Shown: positions 9,348 to 21,800 of the stretch, in pieces
Numbering within the stretch: the stretch's first letter is position 1
Layout: each line of letters opens with the position of its first letter
Source of the DNA: Mesaphorura yosii
Lineage: Eukaryota > Arthropoda > Collembola > Poduromorpha > Tullbergiidae
Assembly (NCBI GenBank): GCA_009869945.1
Contig: WIXG01000664.1
Coordinates: forward strand, 1-27,906
Length of the DNA stretch: 27,906 nt
Direction of reading: 5' to 3'
Program-made: the position numbers and the translations under genes
The notes under the pieces: model-generated
What the model was told of the DNA's origin: nothing
What the model saw: only the letters and a program-made list of their open reading frames with translations
Databases searched by the model: none

Positions 9348-11080
9348 TTAAGCGGATTTCGCAGGAGCGGCTGCCGCCGCCGGTGCGCTCGACGTCTGCT
9401 TGTAGACCACCTTGCATTTTGTTCGTCCGTCGAGGATCTTCCGCCACAGCTCGAATTGTTCGTGGAATGCTACCATGTGCATGGAAATCAGGCGACTCAG
9501 CGCACAAAACCCTGTCTTGTGGAAATTCACTTTCTTATTCGCGAAATCGGCGATATTCATCCGCTTTATCTTGAGTTCCTGTGCAATTATCCCTGTCGTG
9601 TAGACGTCCTCCAGTTTGAGGTACGTTCGTTCCAAACCTGCACCAGAAACATAAACGCAAATGGAATTTCATTGGCCAACTAAGAAGAGGCTTTTATTTT
9701 CCATATTCAAGCTATTTGCTTAATGCTTTACCTCTTTCGTACAGACTTCGAACCAGTCGAGTGCTGAGCAGGTACGCAGGCCCCGTTGTAAAGTCGGGGT
9801 AGACCTTCGCCCGATGCTGGGCAAAGGAAATGTAATACTTGGACTTTTTATTCCGTACTGGTTTCCATTTCTTGGCCAGGCGCCCGTAGATTTTTCTCTC
9901 TTTGTTGTCATCATTCTTGAAAACAATCACAATTACGTAAATACGTAAACACAATTTGCAGGCCCACCTTTAATTAAACCTCACCTCGATGCGATCAATG
10001 AATCGGAGCAGATTTGGCACGTTGATGAACATGTCGTCGTCAGTCTTGAGCAGAAATTCTGAACGGTTGCAGTGCGTGTCCATCCACTCCAGCGTGCTCA
10101 TCGTCTTGAGCGTCAGGTTGTCATACGAGTCCTCAAAATTGGCTACGATGAGGTCAGAGTAGAGTTGCTTCTCCGTCTCGATGAGGTCGAGCAGCGTTTC
10201 GTTCTCGGAACGACCTACAAGATGAAATTACTTCAAGTTCTGCACTGACCTCAAATAACAACTTTTTACAATTCGAAGCCAATTTACCAATCAGAAACGC
10301 GATTCCCACATCGCTGCGCTGACTATAGTGGCCCCACGTGAGCCGGATAGCGTCGCGGGCTGAGAAGTGGCTCGGGGCAGACATGATCATTACGAAGAGC
10401 CTCGTGTGGACTCCATCGTCGGGGCAGAGACCGGGGTTGGGGAATGAGAACCCGGGCTCGTACAGGTCGCGGACCGTCGGGGCGTTGGCGTTGTTGGATG
10501 ACGACGAGGCTGGAATTGTTGTGGGGGCAGGTGCGGCGGCGGGAATCGTTTCTCCGCCGCCGGATAAAGGAGGCTTGACTGACTTATGAGAAGGCTGCGC
10601 TAGTGCTGGCGCCTCAGGCTGGGATTTGTCATCCGTGGCGGCAGCGTCTGGAACCGTCTCGACGCCTGTGGCAGCAGGCGGTTGCTGCTGCTGCACGTCT
10701 CCCTCGTCAACCGCTCCCGCATTGGAGGCGGCGGGCCCCTGCCGCTGTTCTTCGAGCATGGCCTTCATCGTGTAAATGATGCTCGGTCCACTCTGCCGCG
10801 TCTGTGTCATGACGAGTAGCGTTTGCCCAGAGAGCTGGCCCGAGTCATTGACGCCCCTCCGTCGAGCATCTGCAAAAATCACAGCCACAATTTCAATTCC
10901 AGCCAGTCTAATTCATGGACGGAGCCTCTTGCTTTTTGTGTATCAGGCTTTATTCGACTTCGACTTACCTTCATCGAGGAGGGACGCGAAGGGCGATGGC
11001 GAGTTGAGGAATGTAGAGTAGAAGAGGACGAGTCCGAAGACAGTCAGAGCCATGCACGAGTGGACACAGCGGAGGCGCAT
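9348..11080 (-). CDS. Beta-1,3-galactosyltransferase-like protein (GT31), five exons, 465 aa
   Basis: Coding exons on the minus strand: 11080-10969, 10869-10288, 10214-9985, 9915-9732 and 9637-9348. All joins are GT-AG and keep frame; introns are 99, 73, 69 and 94 bases. The product is a type II Golgi membrane protein: a short cytosolic start (MRLRCVHSC), a signal anchor (about residues 10-25), then a Gln/Pro/Ala/Thr-rich stem (about 60-150). The catalytic domain shows RDAIRLTWG (209-217), FLIG, DSYDNLTLKT (260-269), the metal and UDP-sugar DxD motif in KTDDDMFIN (DDD 290-292), a YPDFTTGPAYLLS block and EDVYTTG (379-385). This is the GT31 (brainiac/B3GALT) motif set; such enzymes add galactose or N-acetyl-hexosamine in beta-1,3 linkage to glycoproteins or glycolipids. 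Exact donor and acceptor are not determined. The first in-frame ATG is used; the frame is open further upstream but has no other ATG. Stop TAA at 9350-9348. Confidence 0.93.
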
Positions 11081-14000
11081 CTTCTCCGTCTGCTGCTGCT
11101 GCTGCCAAATTAGCCAAATCACAGGCTGAGGTGGTGGCGGCTGGTGTCGGTGTCCACGGCAGTGGTGGCGACGGTGACGGTGACAGCATTTGCCACTCAC
11201 GACTGCAATCACAGGCACACAAAAGAGACTAAAGTCAGTCAGTCAGCTAATCAATCAGACACCGAATACAAAAGTGCTACTCTGTAATAGAAATGCCAAT
11301 ACTCATGCCATGCCGTGCCACGCCAGTTCTGTGGGCCGAGAAACGAGAAATGAAATTACACCTGCTTGTCGATGGAAAAGTACCGGACAGGTTGCTAACA
11401 ACACAACCCGCCCGGGCCGTGCTCGGTTTTTTAGGCTGTGGCTTTGGTTTTATCAGAATTTCAGCTTTGAGTTTCTGTTTACGGTTACGTAATAAAATAC
11501 GAATTGACTTTGCTCTGACTCCTTTTGCACGGAGCACACGCTACGCAAATCACAATCACAAAGATTTCCAATATTTGGTTTTTCCTATGCATGTTTTTGA
11601 AAAATTGCGTGCTAGTGCCAAGTTCCGCTGGCCGCTTCGCCACGTTGTTAATTTGAACCCAATTAACTGTTAACTCTGCCTCGTCTCCGTCACTCGTCGG
11701 TCATTGCATGTGGAACTACGCCACAGTGCACGGCGACGGTGGAGTCATAATGAAGAGTTAATTAATGCTAATCCACACCACTTAATTGTCTTATGTAATC
11801 TGGCGTGGCAATGCAATTCAACGCCCTGCTTGGCTCCAGTGCTGTGCTTTTTTTTGGCATTTGGCATATGGCAATGGTAAATTGCAAGATAAACAGAAAA
11901 TGCGAAGGCCACGTCACGCCAAGTCTCCAAATCGCAAAACGCCATGCTAGAATTCCGCGAACGGCTAGTCAAACGGTCCTCCGTCTGTGCGATGGGTCGA
12001 TAGTCAATATCGTTGTGTTGAAGCGTTGCGTGTCAGCATCGAGTTGGCGCAAGTGGCAAGTGTCGACACATACCATTAACAAAATCAAATAGTAAATAGT
12101 AGCAAATTATGGCAAAAGCTTCGACATCGATCAAATAGTCAATAAACCAAATACTATCATCATCGGCGTGGCGAAATGAATTTGCTTACGAAATCACGAA
12201 ACAAAGCTCAATTGATAACGATCCTTTGAAGCCTTGCCCAGGCGAGGACGAGATTCAAAACCAACTTGACAGGTTGGTCGAGTTTTTAATTGTCAACTGA
12301 AGCAAAATTCTGAAACCCCGAAACTACAAAACTCATTTTCACACACTCAGGTAATACGCAAACTCGAAAAGGTGAAGGCGAATCGCACACACAAATTGCT
12401 ATTCACGTCAGCAGAATTTTGCGAATCTCGAATTTCAAATAAATCGTAAATTGAGTAAATTCGTGGCCCCACCTTTGCTCAACTCACGTCAGCAGCAGAA
12501 ATCATGTCAAAAGGCTTATGAGAATTGGAATTTGCAACTTGCGAATCGCAAATCGCCAATTGCAATCGTGAAATCCACGACGCAGTACCACGACACGAAA
12601 CACACTGCACTTGTCGGTAGACAAAAGCAGCGCCAGCGTCAGCATAGGACAAATTGTAAATATTTGGTGAATGCCAATCGTAAAACGCAAATATGTACAA
12701 ATACAAAAACCAAGACAAGACAAAGACGATAAAACGAAAAGACGAAAATTATCTTAGCAGCCAAGCCACGTCGAGAGGACGAAGAACAGACTTGAGAAGA
12801 TGACCTTAACTTAATTGCCTGTAGTTAAACAACACGCTGGCTTAATAAATTACGGCTGCTGCTGGCTGAAACCAAATTACCAGACACCAAATCAACGCAC
12901 GCACGCTCTGGTGTTCTGAGAAGAGAAGGCCGCGCCAGGCAATGAAGGAAGACAAATAACGTCAGCGCAATCAGCAGACATGAATCATGGACACGGATCT
13001 TGGACGAAATTGCATTGCACTGCGCTGCACTGCAAACAAGACGAAGACGAGACGAGCCGGACGGTTTTATGATGATGAGTTATTACCATTGAGCCATGAA
13101 ACTCCTGCCACTGCTGGCTGCTCCTGCTGGTAAATATGTACTTTCGCACGTACACGTACGAAAAGTGAAAGGCTCGTGACTCGGAAGCTCTGCCACCGTA
13201 GCGTAGCCTGAAATGTCATTTGTTTGCTAATCCTTGAGCCGTCGCCGTGGGACGGGACGGACGACAAAATGAAAAGATAAGATTCTTAGATGTGGATTAC
13301 GAGCAAGCGAATAACTGCTTCACTGAATTCTGAATTGCATTGCCTGGTAGTTGATTTGAGGGACTAAAGACTCTCAAGAGTCCACCCAACCATTTGCGAT
13401 TGCCATTCTCGTTCAAGATAACGACACAACACGGATCGTGCCGGGCTGACAGATAATAATTGCCAATTGCGTGCCCGGCGAGGTTGACTTGACTTTGTAG
13501 CCTGCATGAGAACGGAAGCCTAGCCGGGCCTGGCTTAAGATAAGCTGGTAAGTGAACGACAATCGATTTTCTATTTCTTATAATACCCTGAGCCTCTTGT
13601 TATTTGTGTACACTTTATGATTATTAGTCCGACCGCCGGAATTATCGATTTCACTCATCAGTGGATTGGACATGGCATGGACTTGAGTCTGCATATTAAA
13701 TAAGGTCTGGACTTTTGACGTGATGTGGTTATCCTACTTACGAGGAACTGAATCGAGACCGAGTCAGCCAACCTGATTCATAATTCAAAACCACGTTGTC
13801 CAGCTGGTCTTAAGCAATTTACGCCTTACTCCAGCCAAAGAAAGAAAAGATAATGAAGTTGGTCAACAATCAATACAGTTAGCACTACGCGATCAAAACA
13901 AATCCAATCGAATTGTCGAGAGCCATCGAATCAAATCATCACCACACCACTTATCAAGCATATTAATTAGCATCATCATCATCTGCGTGCTGCGTCGTCT

Positions 14001-17000
14001 CCGTTTTCATGTTGGTCATCGCGTCATCATTGTCCCCACCGCCGCCGCGAGCCGCTCATGACCATCTTCACGACTAAGACGAAGATGCCAATTTTTTTTT
14101 GCAGCATCTCATCGTCATCTTAATTTCACATGACATTGTACTCTACTCGTACTCGTATTGTTATCATCATATGGTAATGAGTCCGTCGAGACGTACGACG
14201 GCGACGTACGGTGACCGTACCTGCCAAGACCAAGTACGAGGACCTCAAGGAAGATTCACTCACAGACGTACCCATAAAGTATTGGAATTCATCATCTCGT
14301 TAACTCAAAACTCGCCGTTGCCGTACGATCATTACAGTAGCAAAGCAAGTTATCGGCCGAACAGTGGCACTGGCCTGGCAAGGTAAGGCAGGCAAGGCGA
14401 TGAATGAGGATGTAAGATTTGCCGTGGTCGCTCGTATTTGTAAAAATTCCTAACCTGCGGCGAAATTACATCATTGCAGAGATGAGCTCACGACTGCACT
14501 GCACTACGTCTTTGTGGCAGGGCAAAAAAACAACGGAATACTCGTCTCGTCGCTCGTCCATCGTCCTCGTGCAATGCAGGAATTCAATTCATCGGGCCAA
14601 GGACCAAGACGGACTGACGAAAATGACGATAGGCAACTCGATTCAATGTCCTCCTCGACGGTGGAGCCCGATTTCAATGCGCGGAGCTTTGACAGCCTCA
14701 ATTTGGCAGTCCCAGCTCTACATGCCTCACCTCATTAAAAAGTATATCTTTCTCTGCCTTTGCAGTTTCCCGATCGGATCTTGTTTATTCTTTTTTCCCT
14801 TGCTCATGCTCGTTTTCTTTAAAACTCTCTTTGAAGACGCAATGCAATGAAAGTTGGGCTTTTTCTTGGAAATCTTCACAAACTTCAACAACTAACAACG
14901 TAACATGGGCTACGCGAGCCAGAAAATTGGAATTGGCACCGACAACACGCAGCCCAGCGAATGTAAAGAGATTCAAACTCGAATTGGCATTGGCATTATT
15001 GCCTGGCCCATTTGCCTTCATGCCATCGCCTATTAAATCGGGTTTTCGCTTAACAGGCGGTGAAAACAGAAAAGTAAGCTGGAAACCGGGTCCGAATACC
15101 GCGACGGAGGGTGAACGGTGAAGGTAGGCACTTCAAAGAAAAGCGTGCACGGACACGGACACACCGAGAAAGCAACGACAGCGACAACCTGACTGCTGAG
15201 TTATTAACAAAGACACGCACACGGCACGAGAAACACGGAGCACTGCACGGGCTGGAATACTTTGGAAACTTTCGCGTTTCGTGTACGCGTTTTTATCGCT
15301 AAAGTTTCCTCATTTTCTTGCATTACGCATTACTCGCAGTTTGCAGTACGCAGTCTATGGCCCATGGACAGACAGGACAAGGAGTATAAAATTTATGAAT
15401 GGCCACGCCAACGCCAAGACCGCCGATGCAGCCAAGACCTGCCTGCCGCTGGACGACAAAGCCATGAATTTATGGCTGTTTCTATTGTTGGCACACCAGC
15501 TTTAATGCTTAGCTTACCTGTGCTCGCTCACATTCCGGAACGTTTCTTTCTATTCTTCCTGGTTGGCTATTTGCGCAACAACGCACGTAATCCTATTAAG
15601 TGATTAAGTTTTTCTTCTTCTGTAGAAGTCGAATCAAGTCTTCCTATTGCTTTTGCTGGGGTGGCGTGACGCAGGCGAAGATCGCAGATTTCAGTGGTCA
15701 TGTCATCTTTGTGCTCGAGCTTCCAGGATATTTGCTTGATACTGCTTCTGCTGAACACTGACACCTTCACATTTTGTTAACTGGAACTCGAATGCGAATG
15801 CAACGAACTCAAACGCACTGATTCTCATTCTCGAATCCGTTGCAAATGTAGGGTGCAGGACGGGACGGGGCGGAAAGCGAACCGCAGGAGCACCACGACA
15901 ACCGCAACGAACGAATGACTGGCTCGACTGGCTGCTTTGTCCGTTCTACTGGAATTCTAAACCTGGACTGAATGAAATGAAAAGCACTGACTCGTAGTCG
16001 TGGAGCGGAGCGGGCGAGGAACAAGTGCAAGTGCGTTGTACCCGATTGTCTTGACTTTACTCACTTTGGCTTTACTTTACGTGGCGGAAGCCAGCACTAA
16101 ACTGTATTATTGCATTATACGATTACAGACAAGGCACGAGACGGGCAGAGGCCGCAGAGTACGTAGTGAACAGTGCAGTGAAGTAAATGGTTCTCAGATC
16201 TCAGGTGGCTTGGGGCTATCTCGTTCGCGATATGCGATACACGGCATTGTGGCTCTGCTGCTCTGTAGTGAGGTGTCAAGAGGAGGAATGCAAAAATATG
16301 AAATTGCGAATAATACATGAGAACGCGCACAACTCACACGGCACGATGAGAATTCACGTCTGCCGTTCTGCTTTTCTGTTGCTCACTCTAGCTGGCTTGT
16401 CTAAGCTTGTATTTCATTTTTGGTATGTCCACTACAAAAGTAAACGTAAAGGTAATCTCTCGCCTCGCACGCAAGCAGGCAAAGATAACAAGTTTTTATC
16501 ATTTCAGATCCCATATGGCAACAATTCTCGTACTACGCGTACGCGGTGGACGAACGAGAACGAGAATGGTATTAAATTGCATTACCCTCGCGAACCCTTT
16601 TTTGTTTTCGCATCGCGTTGTTTTTATGATGGTGATGGTGATGGCGAGTGAGCGAGTCAGCCGATTAACGCAACACGGAAATGGAATACCGCTGCCTGCC
16701 AGCACTCAAAACTGAGCACGCCAATGGCCAATCTACTCTGATACAAATACAATTACAATGAAACGAAATGAAATGTTAATCCAATCATAATCATGCAACA
16801 CACAACTGGACGATGAACGAGATTCTTCAGAGCAAACTCACTAAATTCTTGGCAAATGGCAAATAGCAAGTCTCTCGTCTTGTAAATGATGATTAACGTC
16901 GATACGACGTGTCTCAACGGCGAATTTATGAGAATCGGATTGCATGTTGGAGCCGGTCAAGTAAAAGACCAATGTCAATAATCTTATACGTATTCTCTTG

Positions 17001-18660
17001 AGTCTTGGCATTTCCTGACCCGAAACTTCTCGTCTCTACTCGTCAGAGATTAATTATTAAATTTTTTGGACATGAAACCATGAAAATTAAACTGCAGCTC
17101 CGTGCTCTTTTACTCATCACTCTTCATTTAGAAGGCAGTTTCTGATTTCTGACAGTTTGCAGGTTTTTCGAGGGACTGACGTCAATCTGGCTTCAATTTT
17201 TTCGCCGCGTGTGCGTGCGGAGCGACAGCGGCGACAGGTGAGATAGAGTTGATGCTTGGAATAGCGAATGGAACTTTCCAATGACACGGCTCGTCAGTTA
17301 TGCATAAAGCGCTGCATTAGTCATACAATCCAAGCTGACGTACATACGTATCAGAGTGAAAGGAGCGAGCCTCAGTGCGTTGCTTGTGTCATCTGCACAA
17401 TGGCTCTGATAATGATAATGATGATATTTGAAGTTTAATCAATAAACAGGTACGAATACAACGTACGTGGCAGACGAGAACGAAGCTCGAGTGGAATACC
17501 TAATTAGTATCATTGAGTGAGCGGAAAACGCGGATTCATACATAAAATAGCATTAAACATGACAAAGCACATCAAACACGTAACGTGATACGCGAGTCGT
17601 ATAAAAATATTTATAGCACAAATTCATGAATATTCGCATACGAATTCGCCATTTGCGAATTTATAACACCGGTTTAGCCGTTCTCATCCTCGCGCCTTGT
17701 TTTTGATTGATAAATAACGGGAATTTATGTCAATATGCAAATGAACGTGCATGGCAGAAACTCAACGTGGCCGTGGATTGCATGCATTTCGAGTTGGAAC
17801 GTTGGAGGCTTCTGAGGTTCTGTTGTTATCTTGCTAGGCGTCAATTTGAGGACCACAGCGTTGCAAAATTTTTATTGCTTGCAAGTGCCGCGCTGGAACT
17901 AGAAGCTGAGTATGGAATGGCCCTGACTTGTTTATGGTGTTAAGCTGTCTGATCTCATCTCATCTCTGGCCTGCTTGCCTGACTGACGTAAATTCACGTA
18001 AACGTAGTGTCCCGTGGGCCCGCCTGTCTGACCCTTGGCGTGGCATCTCGCGTGTTGTTTGCGCTCTGCCCTGCCTGGCCTGTCAAGTGAATTGTGAATT
18101 TGCAGCCTGCGTTTCCCGGCACCGGCACCACTTGTATGTATTTATTGCCATTAGCCCTTTACGAGTTGAGGCTGCGGCTAATGGCAATTTCAATTCATGT
18201 CAAACTGCTTCCCGTCAAATTAATACATTTCTCCTCTCGTCTCCTCCAGCTCTTCCTCTTCGTTTCGTGGTTTTCAGTTCAGGAGGACCAAATTGCTAAG
18301 AGCTTTGACGGGAGTGGTGGACCGACCGACCGTCTGTGCCTTGCCTTGCCTTGTCCCAAGCAAGTTTTTTGCGTATGCCCTATGCTGCTGTGGCTGTCAG
18401 CGTCCATCACCTGTAAAATAACCTGAGAGCAAGCGACGCGCGCACTAAATTGAGTCTTGGACGTAGAAAGCACGTCCGCGTCAGGGCATCAGGTGGATCG
18501 TGTTCCCTGCTTGCCGTGCCTGAAAGAATGTAGCCGGAGCTTGACAGCACCCGCGCTGGTTAGCTGGAGTTGTACAGTATTATGAAATATGAGTCGCTGC
18601 TGTGGTGCAGTTCATATTCAGCTGAGTCTTTGGGTAAAATGAGATTACTTCGACTTGGAG
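11081..18660. other. ~7.5 kb region with no recognisable gene
   Basis: Upstream of the galactosyltransferase. Many short open frames on both strands, none with a domain, a splice pattern or coding-like composition that I recognise. Directly upstream of 11080 are CTG/CAG-rich bases (5' leader). Further on the region is full of short oligonucleotide runs: CATCATCATCATC near 13973, (GATGGT)n at 16628-16644, TGATAATGATAATGATGATA near 17406, CCTTG runs near 18337, an octamer-like ATGCAAAT near 17734, and the palindrome at 14206-14220. It could hold promoter and enhancer sequence or 5' UTR introns of the galactosyltransferase, or introns of the gene whose last exon lies at 18661. Confidence 0.5.
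14206..14220. repeat. Perfect 15-bp palindrome GTACGGT-G-ACCGTAC
   Basis: GTACGGT (14206-14212) and its exact reverse complement ACCGTAC (14214-14220) flank a single G. It lies within a cluster of ACGTACG words (14191-14210). It could bind a dimeric factor or be chance. Confidence 0.5.
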
Positions 18661-18770
18661 ACAAATGTGGGGGATGCAAGGAAGGGGACATCGATCTCTC
18701 CCCGGCTGCGTTTGAGAAACTGAGGGACTTTGGTGTGGGCCGGTTTCGAGGGCAATGGAAATTCATATGA
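18661..18770 (+). CDS. Last exon of a double-psi beta-barrel (expansin/RlpA/barwin-like) protein
   Basis: After an acceptor-like ACTTGGAG the sequence reads (D)KCGGCKEGDIDLSPAA, then FEKLRDFGVGRFRGQWKFI and a TGA stop at 18768-18770. The order KCxxC, DLSPxAF, VGR, then a Trp near the end is the C-terminal half of the double-psi beta-barrel domain of expansin-like, RlpA-like and barwin-like proteins. These are usually small, secreted and disulfide-bonded, and act on or bind polysaccharide, or inhibit proteases. The exon start in phase 1 (completing Asp) fits the domain. The same frame is open back to an ATG at 18570, but that part (residues 1-29) does not look like the domain. The N-terminal half and a signal peptide were not found upstream, so the other exon is either far away or missing. 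It ends about 108 bases from the convergent SNTX-GTPase gene. Confidence 0.6.
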
Positions 18771-18878
18771 AGGGCCATTATCAGTAAATTCTTCATTGTG
18801 TGTGATGAAAAGTTGATTGTATCATTTAATTATTAATATCCTTCAATTTATCATTGAAATTCGAATTATTGCGCCAAA

Positions 18879-21800
18879 TTAAAGCTTAAAGCATCGGAAT
18901 TCTCGGGTGTCCTTTCCAGAGTAATCTTTCTGACCCTTGAACGTCTTATTCGCCTTTTCATCTGACCAACTCCTGGAAAGCTCCGTAAATTTGGTCCAAG
19001 TCTTGGAAACCTCACTGGTAACTCCGAAGCGGGAGACCTTGAGAATGCTCTGACCCGTCGCGCCATCTGACAGAGGATGGTCACAGATTGAACGAATCAA
19101 AACTATAATCTCAGCCATCTCAACCGTTCCTTTCTTTTGCTCTGCAAATCGAAGCAAGTCCAGGAAAAAGGATTTCAAGGGCATTTTCCCTTCCTTCTCG
19201 TACGTCTCGAGAAAGGCTTTCAGTTTCTCCTGCAAATTTGAAATGTGGTGAAGATTTTCCCGCTCATAATCCGCGTGGAGGCGTCCAATGAAATTGTGCG
19301 CGTCAAGCAGGGGCTCGGAACAAGTTCTTGGCATTTCTTCCCCCCACTCAATCTCACTCTTCTTCCTCTGAGGGGCCTCCGCTGCTTTCCCACTTAGCCC
19401 TCCTGATTGACCTACCCATCCACTGCCCACGCGCTTCCCCACCAATACCCCCGCCGCCGACGTAGCCCCAATCCCTCCAAAGGTCAGGATTTTTATTATT
19501 GTAGACTTCTTCAGCCGATTCCAAATTGCAACCAAGTTCTTCCTTTCCCGACCCTGAGGGGAGGGACTCTCTCTACGCCCCTTTTTGAGGGTACCGTACC
19601 CTTCATCTTGTGCCCACGACCCCACCTCCGCCTTACGAAGGCGTTCATCAATCTTCCTCCAGGCCTCCTGAAGATGAGTCACGAGTTCCTGGATTAAATG
19701 ACGTGTTTTGTTGAGATTCAGAGTAAGTGAGGTTCGGTGCGGTTGAAGGGTGGCAACTTGCTGGAGGAGTCGATCCGTTTCGGCAACCGCCCTCCTCCAA
19801 CTCTCTTCGTAATCCTTCGTCTCCTCTTTACTGTATACGAGGCCATGTCTGAGAGCAGCGAGGAAGCGGACGGATTCGTTGTCCACACAGAAGTTGTTGA
19901 AAGGGGAAAGGGGCAGATTTTTGTTCTCGTGTTCCCGTAAAAAGATTTCGAGGGTCCTCCGCGTATTTCCCGGGCAGTAAAGGGTGGAGCGGGCGAACGT
20001 GAAGCAAAACACCAAGTTTCGGACCGCATCCTCATGAAGTAGAGAAAGAAGCTCCTGAAGGCAAAATTGGAAGGAGACGGACATTCGGAATACGTTCGAC
20101 GTCATGAGGATACAAATCCCATGAATCTCATTTAGCCCCGAAATGTAATCCATAATCTTGGTAAAATTCTTCATGTCTTGCTCAATCCCACGCGTATCAC
20201 CGACTCCTGGTGTGTCCACGAGTCGAACCAGCCCGTTTTCCCCGTGGGAGAAGACGTAGGAGCGTGGGGATTGGGTCCTCGATTGCCCAACAGCGCCCGA
20301 CTCCCCCAACCGCGCTCCGTCGCGTGGTCCGCTTGTAATCTCGACTACGTTGTCAAAATTGGGGCCGTCGAGCATCGAGAACCGCGTAGGGATCACATCC
20401 ACGTCCCTCCCGCCTCCTGCAGCCCCCAAGGAGTCGTAAGTGACGTAATTGGAGAACCCGTTGATCCACGTGGATTTTCCAACCCCCGTCTCGCCTAGAA
20501 GGAGGAGGTTGAGTTGTTTCGCGGGCTGAAGGCCTTCCAGAAGTGTATTCAGGCTTGTAGGGTCGAAGGAGGTTGAGTCCAAGCCATGAGTGGCCCAATC
20601 TCCGCAATTATACTCAAATTCGACGGCTGGAACCTTTCCACAACTGCAGTAAAAATGGCCGTCGAACCCAAATTCGAGGAACGCGAAGCACTCCGAACAC
20701 CGCCAATAAACTGACTCCTTCGAACAGGGGGTCGCGGGGCCGGTGGCGGGGTGGTTGCTTCGAGGGCAGGGTAGCTTGACCAGAGCGCTCCTTTCCACTT
20801 TACCCCGTCCCTCCTCCGCTTTCCAAGTCCTCCTGGCCGTGGGCCCCAGAGATACGATCCCTGAAGTCCCCAAATCCCGCGTCACGAGCACCCCAGCCTT
20901 GTATTTAGAAATTATCGCCTTGGAGACGACCGACCCATCCTCCAACCGGGGACTCGTGGCCTGAATGCAATAGAGAGGTTGGGCACCCTCCGCTTTCCTC
21001 TTCCCGTCTCGGCAGAGGGCGATGAAGAGCCGTACATTCAGATCCCAGTTGGCTCCCCGTGCCCCCTCAACTTGCCCCCTTTGGTCCCCACACGTAAAGA
21101 GGACGTAGACTTCCCCATCGTGGGACAGTAGAACCTCCTCCAAAGGCGTTGATGGCGTAATGAATCGAACTCCTTCAGGTAGCATAAGCTTCGCAAAAGA
21201 AGCGGAGCGGAGGAGGGACTCGCTTAGGTGTCGTAATGCCTCCTCAGTCGCCTTCGGGGAACACAGATCCTGAAGAAATTTGGCGTGTATGGCGTCTAGA
21301 GGAGGACCTTCCTCGAGGGTTCCTCCCCTCCGCTCTCGTAGGAGACCTTCCCTGAATTCTGTCTTTAACTCGGCCTCGTACTCTTCACAGTCTCGGATGT
21401 GCCTCCAGAGGTGGCTCTGATCCTCCTCCATGATTGCATACTCAAACTCGGAGGCGAGTCGTTGCAAATGAATCAACTCCAGCCTTCGCTTCGTCATCCC
21501 TTCAAAGAGGTTGACAAAATTTACACTCGTTGACTCATCGATGGGGTGGCGCTGAGCTGGGCCCGAGTCCAAGTCGGGGGACTTGAGTCCAAAGTACATT
21601 CTGAGTACGGCGATTGGGAAGAGACTGAAGCGGATGGGGACGCCTGATTCTGATTCAGGGGCTGCTGACTTACTCCTCAAGGAGGCCAGGACCTGCTCCA
21701 GGCTGGAGAGCGCCTCCTTCTGTCCGTCGACCCTCCTCTCGAATGAATCCGAGAAGACGGACACTCTGTGCCATACAAAATCCCCCAACCCGCCTCCGCC

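Noticed and set aside
13440..13479. Inverted repeat GCCGGGC / GCCCGGC with a 26-base loop
   Set aside because: Seven-base arms with a long loop and no other support; probably chance.
16000..16715. Several overlapping plus-strand frames of 100-150 codons
   Set aside because: They overlap in different frames and none has a domain or coding-like composition.
17707..18426. Open frames before the double-psi beta-barrel exon, checked for its missing N-terminal half
   Set aside because: No secretory signal, no conserved Gly/Cys pattern of the N-terminal half and no convincing donor in phase 1.
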